Of a stretch of DNA of 46,559 bases, positions 35,352 to 43,450 are shown piece by piece. Within the stretch, counting starts at the first letter, position 1, and each line of letters begins with the position of its first letter. The position numbers were made by a program, and so were the translations under genes. The notes beneath the pieces are model-generated. The model did not search any database and was not told where the DNA came from. It was given only the letters and a program-made list of their open reading frames with translations. The stretch lies in the NCBI GenBank assembly GCA_028282705.1, contig JANQHI010000050.1, forward strand, positions 1 through 46,559, given 5' to 3'. This stretch comes from Prolixibacteraceae bacterium. Its GTDB lineage: Bacteria; Bacteroidota; Bacteroidia; Bacteroidales; Prolixibacteraceae.

Positions 35352-35906
35352 ATGATTACCAGGGAAGAAGCTATTCAGTTGCTGAATGAAAATATCAAGT
35401 CAGAAAATATGTGCAAACACTGCCTGGCTTCAGAAAGTGTGATGGTTGCATTGGCCAAAAGGCTTGGTAAAAATGAAGAAGAATGGGGGATAGCAGGCCT
35501 GCTTCATGATATTGATGTGGAAGTTACCAAAGCCGACCCATATACCCATGGCCCTTATGCTGAGAAAATACTCAAAGGTAAAGTTACTGATGAGGTGCTG
35601 GATGCTATTGTAATGCATAATGAAGTGGCAGCAGGCAAAGAAAGGACCACAGATTTTCAACATGCTTTAGCAGCAGGGGAAACAATTACAGGGCTTATTA
35701 CTGCAACCACCTTGGTTTACCCTGATAAAAAGCTGGCGAGTGTAAAAGCAAAATCAATCACCAAAAGGATGAAACAAAAAGCTTTTGCTGCTTCTGTAAA
35801 AAGGGAAAATATCCTGGAATGCGAAAAAATAGGTATCCCTTTAAATGAATTTGCAGAACTCTCTTTGGTAGCTATGCAGGGTATTAGTGACAAATTAGGG
35901 CTGTAA
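35352..35906 (+). CDS. HD-domain (HDIG-type) hydrolase-like protein
   Basis: A 184-residue single-domain HD protein: KHCLASESVMVALAKRLG with the first His (H23), AGLLHDIDVEV with the HD pair (H52/D53), THGPYAEKIL and IVMHNE (H89), then a helical end. The pattern matches HDIG-type proteins that often act as phosphohydrolases on nucleotides. The exact substrate is not recognisable. It sits alone between the divergent methylase gene and the ilv leader. Confidence 0.85.
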   Translation: MITREEAIQLLNENIKSENMCKHCLASESVMVALAKRLGKNEEEWGIAGLLHDIDVEVTKADPYTHGPYAEKILKGKVTDEVLDAIVMHNEVAAGKERTTDFQHALAAGETITGLITATTLVYPDKKLASVKAKSITKRMKQKAFAASVKRENILECEKIGIPLNEFAELSLVAMQGISDKLGL

Positions 35907-36080
35907 TACCCCTCATTGATTGTAATTTGTAATTATTTTTACTGGTTGATTAAAATATTATTCGACCATAATAATTACTTGTTCAATAATTTGAAACCTT
36001 GTTTTTTATTTAAATTGAAAGTACAGGATTTACATTGGTTTAATATTTAAATAAAAAAGGTATTTTAACTTTCAAATCGT

Positions 36081-36110
36081 TTTGTGTTTTAAAATTAATT
36101 TCTACATTTG
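36081..36110 (+). promoter_or_regulatory. Candidate ilv promoter (Bacteroidetes TTTG / TAnnTTTG)
   Basis: TTTG (36081-36084) and TACATTTG (36103-36110) match the Bacteroidetes -33 TTTG and -7 TAnnTTTG boxes with 18 nt between them. Transcription would start near 36117, about 26 nt before the leader-peptide ATG. Confidence 0.65.
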
Positions 36111-36142
36111 CCCCAAGTTCTTAAAGAATCTAAAATAAGTAA

Positions 36143-36208
36143 ATGAAAGTATTATCTATTATTATCCTCGTCATTGTCGTGCTTCTTGGAAAATCTGAGA
36201 AAGGCTAG
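36143..36208 (+). CDS. ilvL: Branched-chain amino acid leader peptide of the ilv attenuator
   Basis: A 21-codon frame starting at ATG 36143 and ending at TAG 36206-36208. Of 21 residues, 12 are Ile, Val or Leu, four of each, mostly in the run IIILVIVVLL (residues 6-15). It lies between a consensus promoter and a U-tract terminator, about 100 nt before ilvD. The last codons and the stop lie inside the 5' strand of the antiterminator. Such peptides act as sensors: scarcity of charged tRNA for Ile, Val or Leu stalls the ribosome and lets transcription continue into ilvD. The peptide itself is not expected to have another function. It is too short for normal gene callers. Confidence 0.88.
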   Translation: MKVLSIIILVIVVLLGKSEKG

Positions 36209-36267
36209 GATAGTATATGGATTAAAAAAATATAAGCCTTTCTCAGAAATCTGGGGAAGGCTTTTTT
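36194..36267 (+). terminator. ilv transcription attenuator (antiterminator / terminator switch)
   Basis: The antiterminator pairs TCTGAGAAAGGCT (36194-36206) with AGCCTTTCTCAGA (36235-36247), 13 perfect base pairs. The competing terminator pairs 36234-36244 (AAGCCTTTCTC) with 36253-36263 (GGGGAAGGCTT), 11 pairs including two G-U, followed by a T-run to 36267. A ribosome that reaches the leader stop at 36206-36208 covers the first antiterminator strand and so allows termination. A ribosome stalled on the Ile/Val/Leu codons (36158-36187) leaves it free and permits read-through. Confidence 0.88.
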
Positions 36268-36306
36268 CTTGTATAAAGTTGAAAAAAAGGAAAGTATTAA
36301 AAACAA

Positions 36307-38145
36307 ATGGAGATGAAGAATCAACTCAGAAGTGACACTACAACACAAGGGAGGAGGATGGCAGGAGCCAGAAGCCTTTGGAGGGCAAATGGAATGAAGG
36401 AGGAGCATTTTGGCAAACCTGTGATTGCAATTGTAAATTCATTTACCCAGTTTGTCCCAGGGCACGTCCACTTGCATGATATTGGCCAGTACATTAAAGG
36501 AATTATTGAAAGTAAGGGTTGTTTTGCTGCTGAGTTTAATACCATTGCCATTGATGATGGGATAGCCATGGGTCATGATGGAATGCTGTATTCCCTGCCT
36601 TCGCGTGATATCATTGCCGACAGTGTAGAATACATGTGCAATGGGCATAAAGTGGATGCCATGGTGTGCATCTCAAATTGTGATAAGATCACACCAGGGA
36701 TGATGATGGCTGCCATGAGGTTAAACATCCCTGCCATTTTTGTATCAGGTGGCCCTATGGAAGCAGGAGAAGTTGATGGGAAATATTATGACCTGGTTGA
36801 TGCTATGGTAATGGCTGCTGATGACACTGTTGAGGACAAAAAACTCTCCTTGGTTGAACAAAATGCTTGCCCTACATGTGGATCATGTTCAGGTATGTTT
36901 ACGGCAAATTCAATGAACTGCCTTGCTGAAGCCATAGGCATTGCACTACCTGGAAACGGTACAATTGTGGCAACCCATGCAAACAGGAAAAGGTTGTTTG
37001 AAGAGGCTGCTGAAAGGATTGTTGAAGCAACTTATTCCTATTACCAGGATGGTGATGGTTCAGTCCTTCCAAGGAGCATTGCCAACAGGGATGCATTCAG
37101 GAATGCCATGAAGTTGGATATAGCCATGGGAGGTTCAACAAATACAGTATTACACCTATTGGCCATAGCTCATGAGGCCAAGGTTGATTTTACTATGAAA
37201 GATATTGATGAACTGTCCAGGATTACGCCAAACCTTTGCAAAGTTTCACCAAATAGCACCTACCATATACAGGATGTGAACAGGGCAGGAGGTATCCTTG
37301 GCATTCTGGCAGAACTAAATAGGGGAGGTTTGCTTGAAACGGGTGTCAACAGGGTTGATGGGCATAGCCTGGGTGAAGCAATAGCCAGGTTTGATGTCAT
37401 AAAAGAAAGTGTTTCTGAAGAAGCAGTGAAAAAATATAAATCAAGCCCTGGTGGTGGCAGGAACCTGGTGATGGGTTCCCAGGAAAGTTACTACAAGGTG
37501 TTGGATACTGACCGTGAAAAAGGATGTATCAGGGACATGGAGAATGCTTATAGCCAGGATGGTGGGTTGGCTGTCCTTTATGGGAACATTGCCCTTGATG
37601 GTTGTATTGTAAAAACAGCAGGGGTTGATGAATCCATATTAAAATTTACAGGCACAGCAAAGGTTTTTGATTCACAGGAAGATGCTTGCAATGGTATATT
37701 GGGTGATAAGGTGCAAGCAGGTGATGTGGTTATTATCAGGCATGAGGGGCCTAAAGGGGGGCCAGGTATGCAGGAAATGTTGTATCCTACCTCTTACCTT
37801 AAATCAGTAAGGCTGGATAAAGAGTGTGCTCTTATTACTGATGGACGTTTTTCTGGTGGTACATCAGGGTTGTCTATTGGGCATGTTTCTCCTGAAGCAG
37901 CAGCTGGTGGGGCTATAGGCCTGGTAGAAGATGGTGATAAAATTGAAATTGACATTCCTGAGAGGGGTATAAACCTTTTGATTTCAGATGAAGAGCTGGC
38001 AGAAAGAAGGAAAGCTGAAGATACCAAAGGAGAAAATGCCTGGAAACCTGGGGTTGAAAGAAAAAGGAATGTAAGTAAAGCGCTCAAGGCTTATGCTAGT
38101 TTAGTTTCATCGTCAGATAAAGGGGCAATAAGATTGATAGATTAA
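36307..38145 (+). CDS. ilvD: Dihydroxy-acid dehydratase
   Basis: A 612-residue enzyme of the usual size for the long IlvD form. Iron-sulfur and active-site motifs are clear: [13 protein letters not shown] (C125) and [17 protein letters not shown] (C194), with the C-terminal [20 protein letters not shown]. It converts 2,3-dihydroxy-isovalerate and 2,3-dihydroxy-3-methylvalerate to the 2-keto acids of Val/Leu and Ile synthesis in the cytoplasm. A second ATG six bases in (36313, MKNQLRSD) is the commoner start among homologues. It is the first structural gene after the attenuator and so should be derepressed when branched-chain amino acids run short. Confidence 0.97.
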   Translation: MEMKNQLRSDTTTQGRRMAGARSLWRANGMKEEHFGKPVIAIVNSFTQFVPGHVHLHDIGQYIKGIIESKGCFAAEFNTIAIDDGIAMGHDGMLYSLPSRDIIADSVEYMCNGHKVDAMVCISNCDKITPGMMMAAMRLNIPAIFVSGGPMEAGEVDGKYYDLVDAMVMAADDTVEDKKLSLVEQNACPTCGSCSGMFTANSMNCLAEAIGIALPGNGTIVATHANRKRLFEEAAERIVEATYSYYQDGDGSVLPRSIANRDAFRNAMKLDIAMGGSTNTVLHLLAIAHEAKVDFTMKDIDELSRITPNLCKVSPNSTYHIQDVNRAGGILGILAELNRGGLLETGVNRVDGHSLGEAIARFDVIKESVSEEAVKKYKSSPGGGRNLVMGSQESYYKVLDTDREKGCIRDMENAYSQDGGLAVLYGNIALDGCIVKTAGVDESILKFTGTAKVFDSQEDACNGILGDKVQAGDVVIIRHEGPKGGPGMQEMLYPTSYLKSVRLDKECALITDGRFSGGTSGLSIGHVSPEAAAGGAIGLVEDGDKIEIDIPERGINLLISDEELAERRKAEDTKGENAWKPGVERKRNVSKALKAYASLVSSSDKGAIRLID

Positions 38146-38159
38146 AAAGCCTCCCCGTG

Positions 38160-38238
38160 CCCCTCCTAATGAGGGGAATGGTTGAAGCAAATAAACATAA
38201 ACAATTATAAATTTCTTTCTTCTCCCCCTTTTGGGGAG
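38160..38238. repeat. Twin-hairpin intergenic repeat between ilvD and ilvB
   Basis: Two GC-rich hairpins in an AT-rich spacer: CCCCTC-CTAAT-GAGGGG (38160-38176) and CTCCCC-CTTTT-GGGGAG (38222-38238). The second reads in frame as SSPPFGELEG, a peptide string that often appears as a false N-terminal extension in Bacteroidetes genomes because this dispersed repeat lies before genes. It is probably a mobile palindromic repeat, and may influence mRNA stability between the two genes. Confidence 0.6.
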
Positions 38239-38262
38239 TTAGAGGGGACTAAAACTATAGAC

Positions 38263-39960
38263 ATGAGTACAAAAAAAGTTGCTGGTTCAGAGGCTGTTAT
38301 CCTTTCATTGTTAGAGGAAGGGGTTGATACAATTTTTGGATATCCAGGGGGAGCAATTATGCCTGTTTATGATTCATTGTATGATTATGGGCAAAAGGTA
38401 AAACATGTTCTTACCCGCCATGAACAAGGGGCAGTGCATGCTGCTGAAGGTTATGCGAAAGTCACAGGCAGGGCTGGTGTCTGTTTTGCAACATCAGGGC
38501 CTGGGGCTACAAACCTGATCACAGGAATTGCTGATGCAATGATTGATTCAATCCCATTGGTATGCATAACAGGGCAGGTAACCTCGCCATTGCTTGGAAC
38601 AGATGCTTTCCAGGAATCTGATGTGGTCGGTATTTCAATGCCTGTAACAAAGTGGAACTACCAGGTTACCACTCCTGAGGAAATTCCTGAAGCCATTGCC
38701 CAGGCATTTTATATTGCACAATCGGGCAGGCCCGGGCCAGTATTGCTTGACATTACAAAAGATGCCCAGTTTGGCGAATTGGACTTTGAATATAAAAAAT
38801 GTAATAAAATAAGGAGTTATGTCCCTGAAACACCTGTTGACCCTTTTAAGGTTGAAGAAGCTGCAAAGTTGATAGATAAATCTGAAAAACCTATGGTTTT
38901 AGTGGGGCAAGGAGTGATTATCTCCAATGCAGAAGAAGAATTCAAAACTTTTGTTGAAAAAGCAGGCCTTCCAGTTGCCTGGACATTGCTTGGGTTGTCA
39001 GCATTCCCAACTGAACACCGCCTGAATGTGGGGATGCTTGGTATGCATGGCAACTATGGTCCAAACAAACTTACCAATGAGGCTGACCTCATCATTGCAG
39101 TGGGAATGCGTTTTGATGACAGGGTAACAGGAAAAGTAAGTGAGTATGCCACCAATGCTAAAATTATCCATATTGAGATTGACCCATCAGAAATCAATAA
39201 AATTGTAAAAGCAGATGTACCTGTCCTTGGAGATGCAAAAAAGGTATTGAGTATGCTTATCAACAATATAAAAGAGAATTATCATGAAAGTTGGCTGGAG
39301 GAATTCAGGAGGTGTGATGTTGTTGAGGTGGAAAAAGTCATTGAAAAAGATATCCAACCTACAAAAGAGGGGTTAACCATGGGAGAGGTTGTTAGTATGG
39401 CATCAGAGAAATCAAACCATGAAGCAATACTGGTAACTGATGTAGGGCAACAACAAATGGTAGCTTCCAGGTATTTCAAGTTTAAACATTCAAAAAGTAA
39501 TGTTACTTCAGGTGGGTTGGGTACCATGGGGTATGCATTGCCTGCAAGCATGGGAGCCCAGTTGGGTGCACCTGACAGGACTGTAGTTGCTGTTATTGGT
39601 GATGGTGGTTTCCAGATGACCATTCAGGAGCTGGGGACTATATGGCAAAATAAATTGCCCGTAAAGATCATTATCCTGAACAATAATTTCCTGGGAATGG
39701 TGAGGCAGTGGCAACAATTATTTTTTGAAAAAAGGTATTCTTTCACTGAACTGCAAAACCCTGATTTTATAACAATTGCCAAAGGTTTTGGGATTGATGG
39801 GCACAAAGTAGAAAAACGTGAAGGCCTTGAAGAAGGTATCCAGAAAATGTTTGCCCATGAAGGGCCTTACCTGCTTGAAGTGGTTGTTGAAAAAGAAGAT
39901 AATGTGTTCCCAATGGTTCCTGCTGGGGCATCTGTTTCTGATGTAATACTGGAACCTTAA
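38263..39960 (+). CDS. ilvB: Acetolactate synthase, large (catalytic) subunit
   Basis: Start chosen at ATG 38263 (MSTKKVAGSEAV). An in-frame ATG at 38182 would add 27 residues encoded by the intergenic repeat. The 565-residue product has the catalytic Glu54 in RHEQGAVHAAEGYA, the SGPGATNL loop, and the thiamine-diphosphate motif GDGGFQM...NNNFLGMVRQW. It condenses two pyruvates, or pyruvate with 2-ketobutyrate, as the first common step of Val/Leu/Ile synthesis, with FAD and Mg. It is followed 29 nt later by its regulatory subunit. Feedback control therefore probably acts through IlvN, while synthesis is set by the upstream attenuator. Confidence 0.96.
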   Translation: MSTKKVAGSEAVILSLLEEGVDTIFGYPGGAIMPVYDSLYDYGQKVKHVLTRHEQGAVHAAEGYAKVTGRAGVCFATSGPGATNLITGIADAMIDSIPLVCITGQVTSPLLGTDAFQESDVVGISMPVTKWNYQVTTPEEIPEAIAQAFYIAQSGRPGPVLLDITKDAQFGELDFEYKKCNKIRSYVPETPVDPFKVEEAAKLIDKSEKPMVLVGQGVIISNAEEEFKTFVEKAGLPVAWTLLGLSAFPTEHRLNVGMLGMHGNYGPNKLTNEADLIIAVGMRFDDRVTGKVSEYATNAKIIHIEIDPSEINKIVKADVPVLGDAKKVLSMLINNIKENYHESWLEEFRRCDVVEVEKVIEKDIQPTKEGLTMGEVVSMASEKSNHEAILVTDVGQQQMVASRYFKFKHSKSNVTSGGLGTMGYALPASMGAQLGAPDRTVVAVIGDGGFQMTIQELGTIWQNKLPVKIIILNNNFLGMVRQWQQLFFEKRYSFTELQNPDFITIAKGFGIDGHKVEKREGLEEGIQKMFAHEGPYLLEVVVEKEDNVFPMVPAGASVSDVILEP

Positions 39961-39989
39961 TAAATTTTAAATCAGAAAAACAACATATT

Positions 39990-40532
39990 ATGAAGAAAGA
40001 ATTTATCATAACCATATTTACAGAAAACCATATTGGGTTATTAAACAGGGTGACCATTGTTTTTACCAGAAGGAAGGTGAATATTGAAAGCCTTACTGTT
40101 TCTGAATCAGCACTTCCTGGGATATCAAAATTTACTATTGTAATAAATGCAAATGAAGAACAGGTTGTTAAAATTGTTGGGCAGATAGAAAAGCAAATTG
40201 ATGTACTGAAAGCTTTCTTCCATACCAATGAAGAAATGATCTATCAGGAGATTGCCCTTTACAAAGTTCGCACAGAGGAGCTGTATAAAAGTGATGCCAT
40301 TGAAAAAATGGCCAGGAATGCAGGTGCAAGGATTTTGGAGATCACCAAGGAATATACAGTAATTGAAAAAACAGGGCACAAAGAAGAAACGCAGGCTTTG
40401 TTTGAGGAGCTAAACCAGTTTAAAGTAATGCAGTTTATAAGGTCAGGCAGGGTAGCAATCACCCGCGACCCCATTGAAAGGCTCTCTGAATTCTTAAAAG
40501 AAAGGGATGCCATATTGAACCAGGTGGATTAG
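39990..40532 (+). CDS. ilvN: Acetolactate synthase, small (regulatory) subunit
   Basis: A 180-residue protein with an N-terminal ACT domain at about 5-78 (FIITIFTENHIGLLNRVTIVFTRRKVNIESLTVSES) and a second ACT-like C-terminal half (YKSDAIEKMARNAGARILEITKEYTVIEKTGHKEETQALFEEL). This is the two-domain layout of valine-sensitive IlvN/IlvH proteins. It binds the IlvB subunit, raises its activity and confers inhibition by branched-chain amino acids. It follows ilvB by 29 nt. A MITE-like element begins 7 nt beyond its stop, separating it from the AraC regulator and ilvC. Confidence 0.95.
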   Translation: MKKEFIITIFTENHIGLLNRVTIVFTRRKVNIESLTVSESALPGISKFTIVINANEEQVVKIVGQIEKQIDVLKAFFHTNEEMIYQEIALYKVRTEELYKSDAIEKMARNAGARILEITKEYTVIEKTGHKEETQALFEELNQFKVMQFIRSGRVAITRDPIERLSEFLKERDAILNQVD

Positions 40533-40539
40533 GATAAGT

Positions 40540-40733
40540 AAGAGGCTACCTCAAAAGTAAAAATCCTGTTTTATGAACTTACAAATTGTAAGCATAAAAA
40601 TATAGATAGCACACTAATGATACAGATAATCATAGATAAAATCAGTGTAAGTTTTTTCAATATGTGTTTTCTGTGTTCCATTGCTTTAAGTTTATTACTA
40701 ATGAAATTTCCGTGTCTTTTGAGGCAACCTCTT
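40540..40733. mobile_element. MITE-like element with 18-bp terminal inverted repeats
   Basis: AAGAGGCTACCTCAAAAG (40540-40557) and CTTTTGAGGCAACCTCTT (40716-40733) are inverted repeats with 16 of 18 positions matching, enclosing a 194-bp element. The GAGGC..CCTCAAAAG form resembles the terminal repeats of known transposase-bearing insertion sequences, but no transposase fits inside. The interior carries a palindrome (CTTACAA-A-TTGTAAG, near 40579-40593) and, read on the minus strand, ACACAG/ACAC-type periodic sequence. No clear target duplication was seen. Confidence 0.6.
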
Positions 40734-40738
40734 TTGTT

Positions 40739-41626
40739 ATGAGTACCAAAGAAGGGCATATACCAGTTTACAGCCTTCAAAACTTCAGCAGCCCCGAGAG
40801 GGGGGGGCAGCAGTTTCAGGTTGAGGTGTTTGATGCTAATAGGCATTTTCAGGTGGAATACCCTCATAGGCACGATTTTTTTGAGGTGCTTTATTTGTCA
40901 AAAGGCACTGGATACCACATTATTGACAGCAGCAAATATGAAATTGAACCCCCTTGTGTGTTTTTTATGTCGCCAGGGCAGGCACATAAAATTGAGTTTT
41001 CAAATGACATTGAAGGCTACATTTTTATATTCACTGCTGAATTTTACCTGATCAACCAAAGCAACCAAAACAGGTTGATTGAGTTCCCCTTCTTTTTTAC
41101 TATCAAACAGGATAACCCCCCATTGATATTGGATAGCCAGGATGATATTTTATTCCTGGAAGGGATGTTTCAAAAAGGGGTAGCAGAGCTTCAAAAAAAT
41201 GGAGGTTATTCAGTAGGACTATTGCGCTCATTGTTAGATGTGATATTGACATTTTGCTCAACTTTGTACAAGTCAGGAGAAAATATTTTAAGTGCAGGGA
41301 AAGGGCATATCCTGGTAAAGAAATTTTTCCAGTTGGTAGAGGAGAATTTCCATAAAAACCTCACAGTGAATGAATATGCAGAGATGGTTCTTGTTACTTC
41401 AAACCACCTGACCCAAACAGTTTTGAAGCTTACAGGAAAAACCTCAAGCCAGGTAATAAAGGCTAAACAAATACTGGAGGTTAAAAGGCTGCTTGTCCAT
41501 TCCAACCTGAATGTCACTGAGATTGCCAACCAGTTAGGCTTTGTTGACCAGTCTTATTTTTCAAAATTTTTTAAGCGTGAAACTGGTTTGACACCCCTTC
41601 AATACAGGGTTGCGCCAGTCAGGTAG
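40739..41626 (+). CDS. AraC-family regulator with cupin sensor domain, inside the ilv cluster
   Basis: Start taken at ATG 40739 (MSTKEGHIPVYSL). The frame also opens at 40664, but those 25 residues would come from the MITE-like element. The 295-residue protein has an N-terminal cupin (EYPHRHDFFEVLYLSKGTGYHIID, FFMSPGQAHKIEF) and a C-terminal AraC double helix-turn-helix (LTVNEYAEMVLVTSNHLTQTVLKLTG, VTEIANQLGFVDQSYFSKFFKRETGLTPLQYR). It lies between ilvN and ilvC in the same direction, but with about 200 bp on either side. A G8 run (40800-40807) in codons 21-23 could slip and switch the gene off. Confidence 0.88.
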   Translation: MSTKEGHIPVYSLQNFSSPERGGQQFQVEVFDANRHFQVEYPHRHDFFEVLYLSKGTGYHIIDSSKYEIEPPCVFFMSPGQAHKIEFSNDIEGYIFIFTAEFYLINQSNQNRLIEFPFFFTIKQDNPPLILDSQDDILFLEGMFQKGVAELQKNGGYSVGLLRSLLDVILTFCSTLYKSGENILSAGKGHILVKKFFQLVEENFHKNLTVNEYAEMVLVTSNHLTQTVLKLTGKTSSQVIKAKQILEVKRLLVHSNLNVTEIANQLGFVDQSYFSKFFKRETGLTPLQYRVAPVR

Positions 41627-41800
41627 CCTTTGGAATTGGCACTTTGCGTTTTGTTGTAATAAATTGGTTGTTTGGTTCTTATATAGTTGTTTGTTTTTGA
41701 ATGGGTATAAAATCTATGAAAATTACCTAAGATTTAAGTTTTTTAACTGATCTTTTTAATGAATATTTTATTGCTTTGTAAAGGATAAAAAAGAATGCAT

Positions 41801-41831
41801 GGAACCGTTCTTTCCAAAAGAGAACGGTTCC
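41801..41831 (+). promoter_or_regulatory. Stem-loop in the ilvC leader
   Basis: GGAACCGTTCT (41801-41811) pairs perfectly over 11 bp with AGAACGGTTCC (41821-41831), 9-nt loop. It ends 36 nt before the ilvC ATG and is not followed by a T-run, so it is not a simple terminator. It may be an operator palindrome or an mRNA structure. Confidence 0.5.
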
Positions 41832-41867
41832 TTAAAAGAAAAATATAATCACTAAAAAATTATAAAC

Positions 41868-43343
41868 ATGGCAAATTATTTCAACTCACTTCCTTTGCGC
41901 CTTCAGTTAGAGCAATTGGGGAAATGTGATTTTATGGATGAATCAGAATTCTCAAATGGTATAAAAAAACTGGAAGGTAAGCAAATTGTAGTCCTTGGTT
42001 GTGGAGCCCAGGGATTAAACCAAGGGCTTAACCTAAGAGATAGTGGCCTTAATGTAGCCTATGCATTACGGCCAATTGAGATTGAAGAAAAGCATATCTC
42101 ATATCAAAATGCAACTGAAAACAACTTTGAGTTTGGGACTTTTGAAGAAATGGTACCCAAAGCTGACCTGGTGCTGAACCTAACCCCTGATAAATACCAT
42201 ACCCCAGTGGTCAATTCAGTAGTCCCATTAATGAAAAAAGGTGCAGCCCTTTCATATTCACATGGGTTTAATATTGTGGAAGAAGGGATGCAAATCCGTG
42301 AAGATATCACTGTAATTATGGTAGCCCCAAAGTCTCCTGGTTCAGAAGTAAGGGCTGAATATTTAAGGGGTTTTGGTGTGCCAACTTTAATTGCTGTGCA
42401 CAGGGAAAATGACCCCAATGGTGATGGGCTGGAAATAGCAAAAGCCTATTGTGCAGGAACTGGTGGGCACAAAGCAGGTGTCCTTCATTCATCATTTGTG
42501 GCTGAGGTGAAATCTGACCTGATGGGTGAGCAAACCATCCTTTGTGGGGTGTTGCAAACAGCATCTATCCTGATGTTCAATAAAATGATTGAAAAAGGGG
42601 TAGAAGCTGGGTATGCTTCCAAGTTGATCCAGTATGGTTGGGAAGTTACCACTGAAGCCTTGAAACTTGGAGGTATCACCCATATGATGGACAGGCTTTC
42701 AAACCCTGCTAAAGTTGAGGCTTTCAAATTGGCTGAAGAATTGAAGCAAACCATGCGCCCATTGTTTGAGCACCACATGGATGATATAATGGATGGGACA
42801 TTCTCTTCAACCATGATGGAAGATTGGGCTGATGGTGATAAAAACCTGTTGGCATGGAGGGCTGCAACTGGTGAAACAGCTTTTGAAAAAACACCTGCGG
42901 GTGATATAGAGATCAGTGAGCAGGAATATTTTGACAATGGAACATTGATGGTGGCATTTGTAAAAGCTGGTGTTGAGTTGGCTTTTGAGGTAATGGCTGA
43001 AGCAGGTATCAAAGAAGAATCTGCTTATTATGAATCATTGCATGAAACACCACTTATTGCCAATACCATTGCACGTAAAAAATTGTTTGAAATGAACAGG
43101 GTAATTTCTGATACTGCTGAATATGGCTGTTACCTGTTTGACCATGCCTGCAAACCATTGTTGGCTGATTTTATGTCAAAAGTTGATGCCAATGTAATTG
43201 GCAAAAACTTTAATGAAGGTATTGATGGGCATGTTGATAATAAAGAATTAATTGATATTAATGAAGCCATTCGTTTCCATGATGTAGAAATTATAGGAGC
43301 TGAACTAAGGGAAGCAATGGAGAATATGGAGGCAATAATCTGA
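41868..43343 (+). CDS. ilvC: Ketol-acid reductoisomerase (long, class II form)
   Basis: A 491-residue enzyme, matching the class II size of E. coli IlvC and not the ~330-residue class I. The Rossmann motif VVLGCGAQG is at 41-49, followed by [15 protein letters not shown], where the Arg of the beta-2 loop suggests NADPH use. Two C-terminal helical domains follow ([16 protein letters not shown], then [16 protein letters not shown] and [34 protein letters not shown]). It isomerises and reduces acetolactate and acetohydroxybutyrate to the dihydroxy acids used by IlvD. It sits after the AraC gene with a 241-bp leader carrying a strong stem-loop, so it may have its own promoter. Confidence 0.97.
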   Translation: MANYFNSLPLRLQLEQLGKCDFMDESEFSNGIKKLEGKQIVVLGCGAQGLNQGLNLRDSGLNVAYALRPIEIEEKHISYQNATENNFEFGTFEEMVPKADLVLNLTPDKYHTPVVNSVVPLMKKGAALSYSHGFNIVEEGMQIREDITVIMVAPKSPGSEVRAEYLRGFGVPTLIAVHRENDPNGDGLEIAKAYCAGTGGHKAGVLHSSFVAEVKSDLMGEQTILCGVLQTASILMFNKMIEKGVEAGYASKLIQYGWEVTTEALKLGGITHMMDRLSNPAKVEAFKLAEELKQTMRPLFEHHMDDIMDGTFSSTMMEDWADGDKNLLAWRAATGETAFEKTPAGDIEISEQEYFDNGTLMVAFVKAGVELAFEVMAEAGIKEESAYYESLHETPLIANTIARKKLFEMNRVISDTAEYGCYLFDHACKPLLADFMSKVDANVIGKNFNEGIDGHVDNKELIDINEAIRFHDVEIIGAELREAMENMEAII

Positions 43344-43355
43344 TGCTGCCTTTTT

Positions 43356-43388
43356 ATTGGTCAGGTGGCTTTGAGCTACCTGGCCAAT
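43356..43388 (+). terminator. Stem-loop after ilvC, probable end of the cluster
   Basis: ATTGGTCAGGTGGC (43356-43369) pairs with GCTACCTGGCCAAT (43375-43388) over 14 positions, two of them G-U, around a 5-nt loop. There is no T-run on its 3' side, so it may act with Rho or protect the ilvC mRNA end. On the minus strand it is followed by AAAAA and not T. Confidence 0.55.
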
Positions 43389-43450
43389 AGATTCTAAACC
43401 ACCTGTTCAATAAATGTACTATCTTAGTTTGGCAATTCAATTTATTTCAG

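Noticed and set aside
38182-38262. In-frame N-terminal extension of ilvB
   Set aside because: It is encoded by the twin-hairpin intergenic repeat and is absent from the normal IlvB start (MSTKKVAGSEAV).
40571-40873. 100-codon minus-strand frame across the MITE-like element and the AraC start
   Set aside because: It is antisense to a clear AraC coding region for half its length; the hydrophobic tail comes from the repeat-like interior of the element.
42485-43012. 175-codon frame antisense to ilvC
   Set aside because: Shadow of a strongly conserved coding sequence; Ser/Ala/Pro-rich composition is what antisense reading gives.
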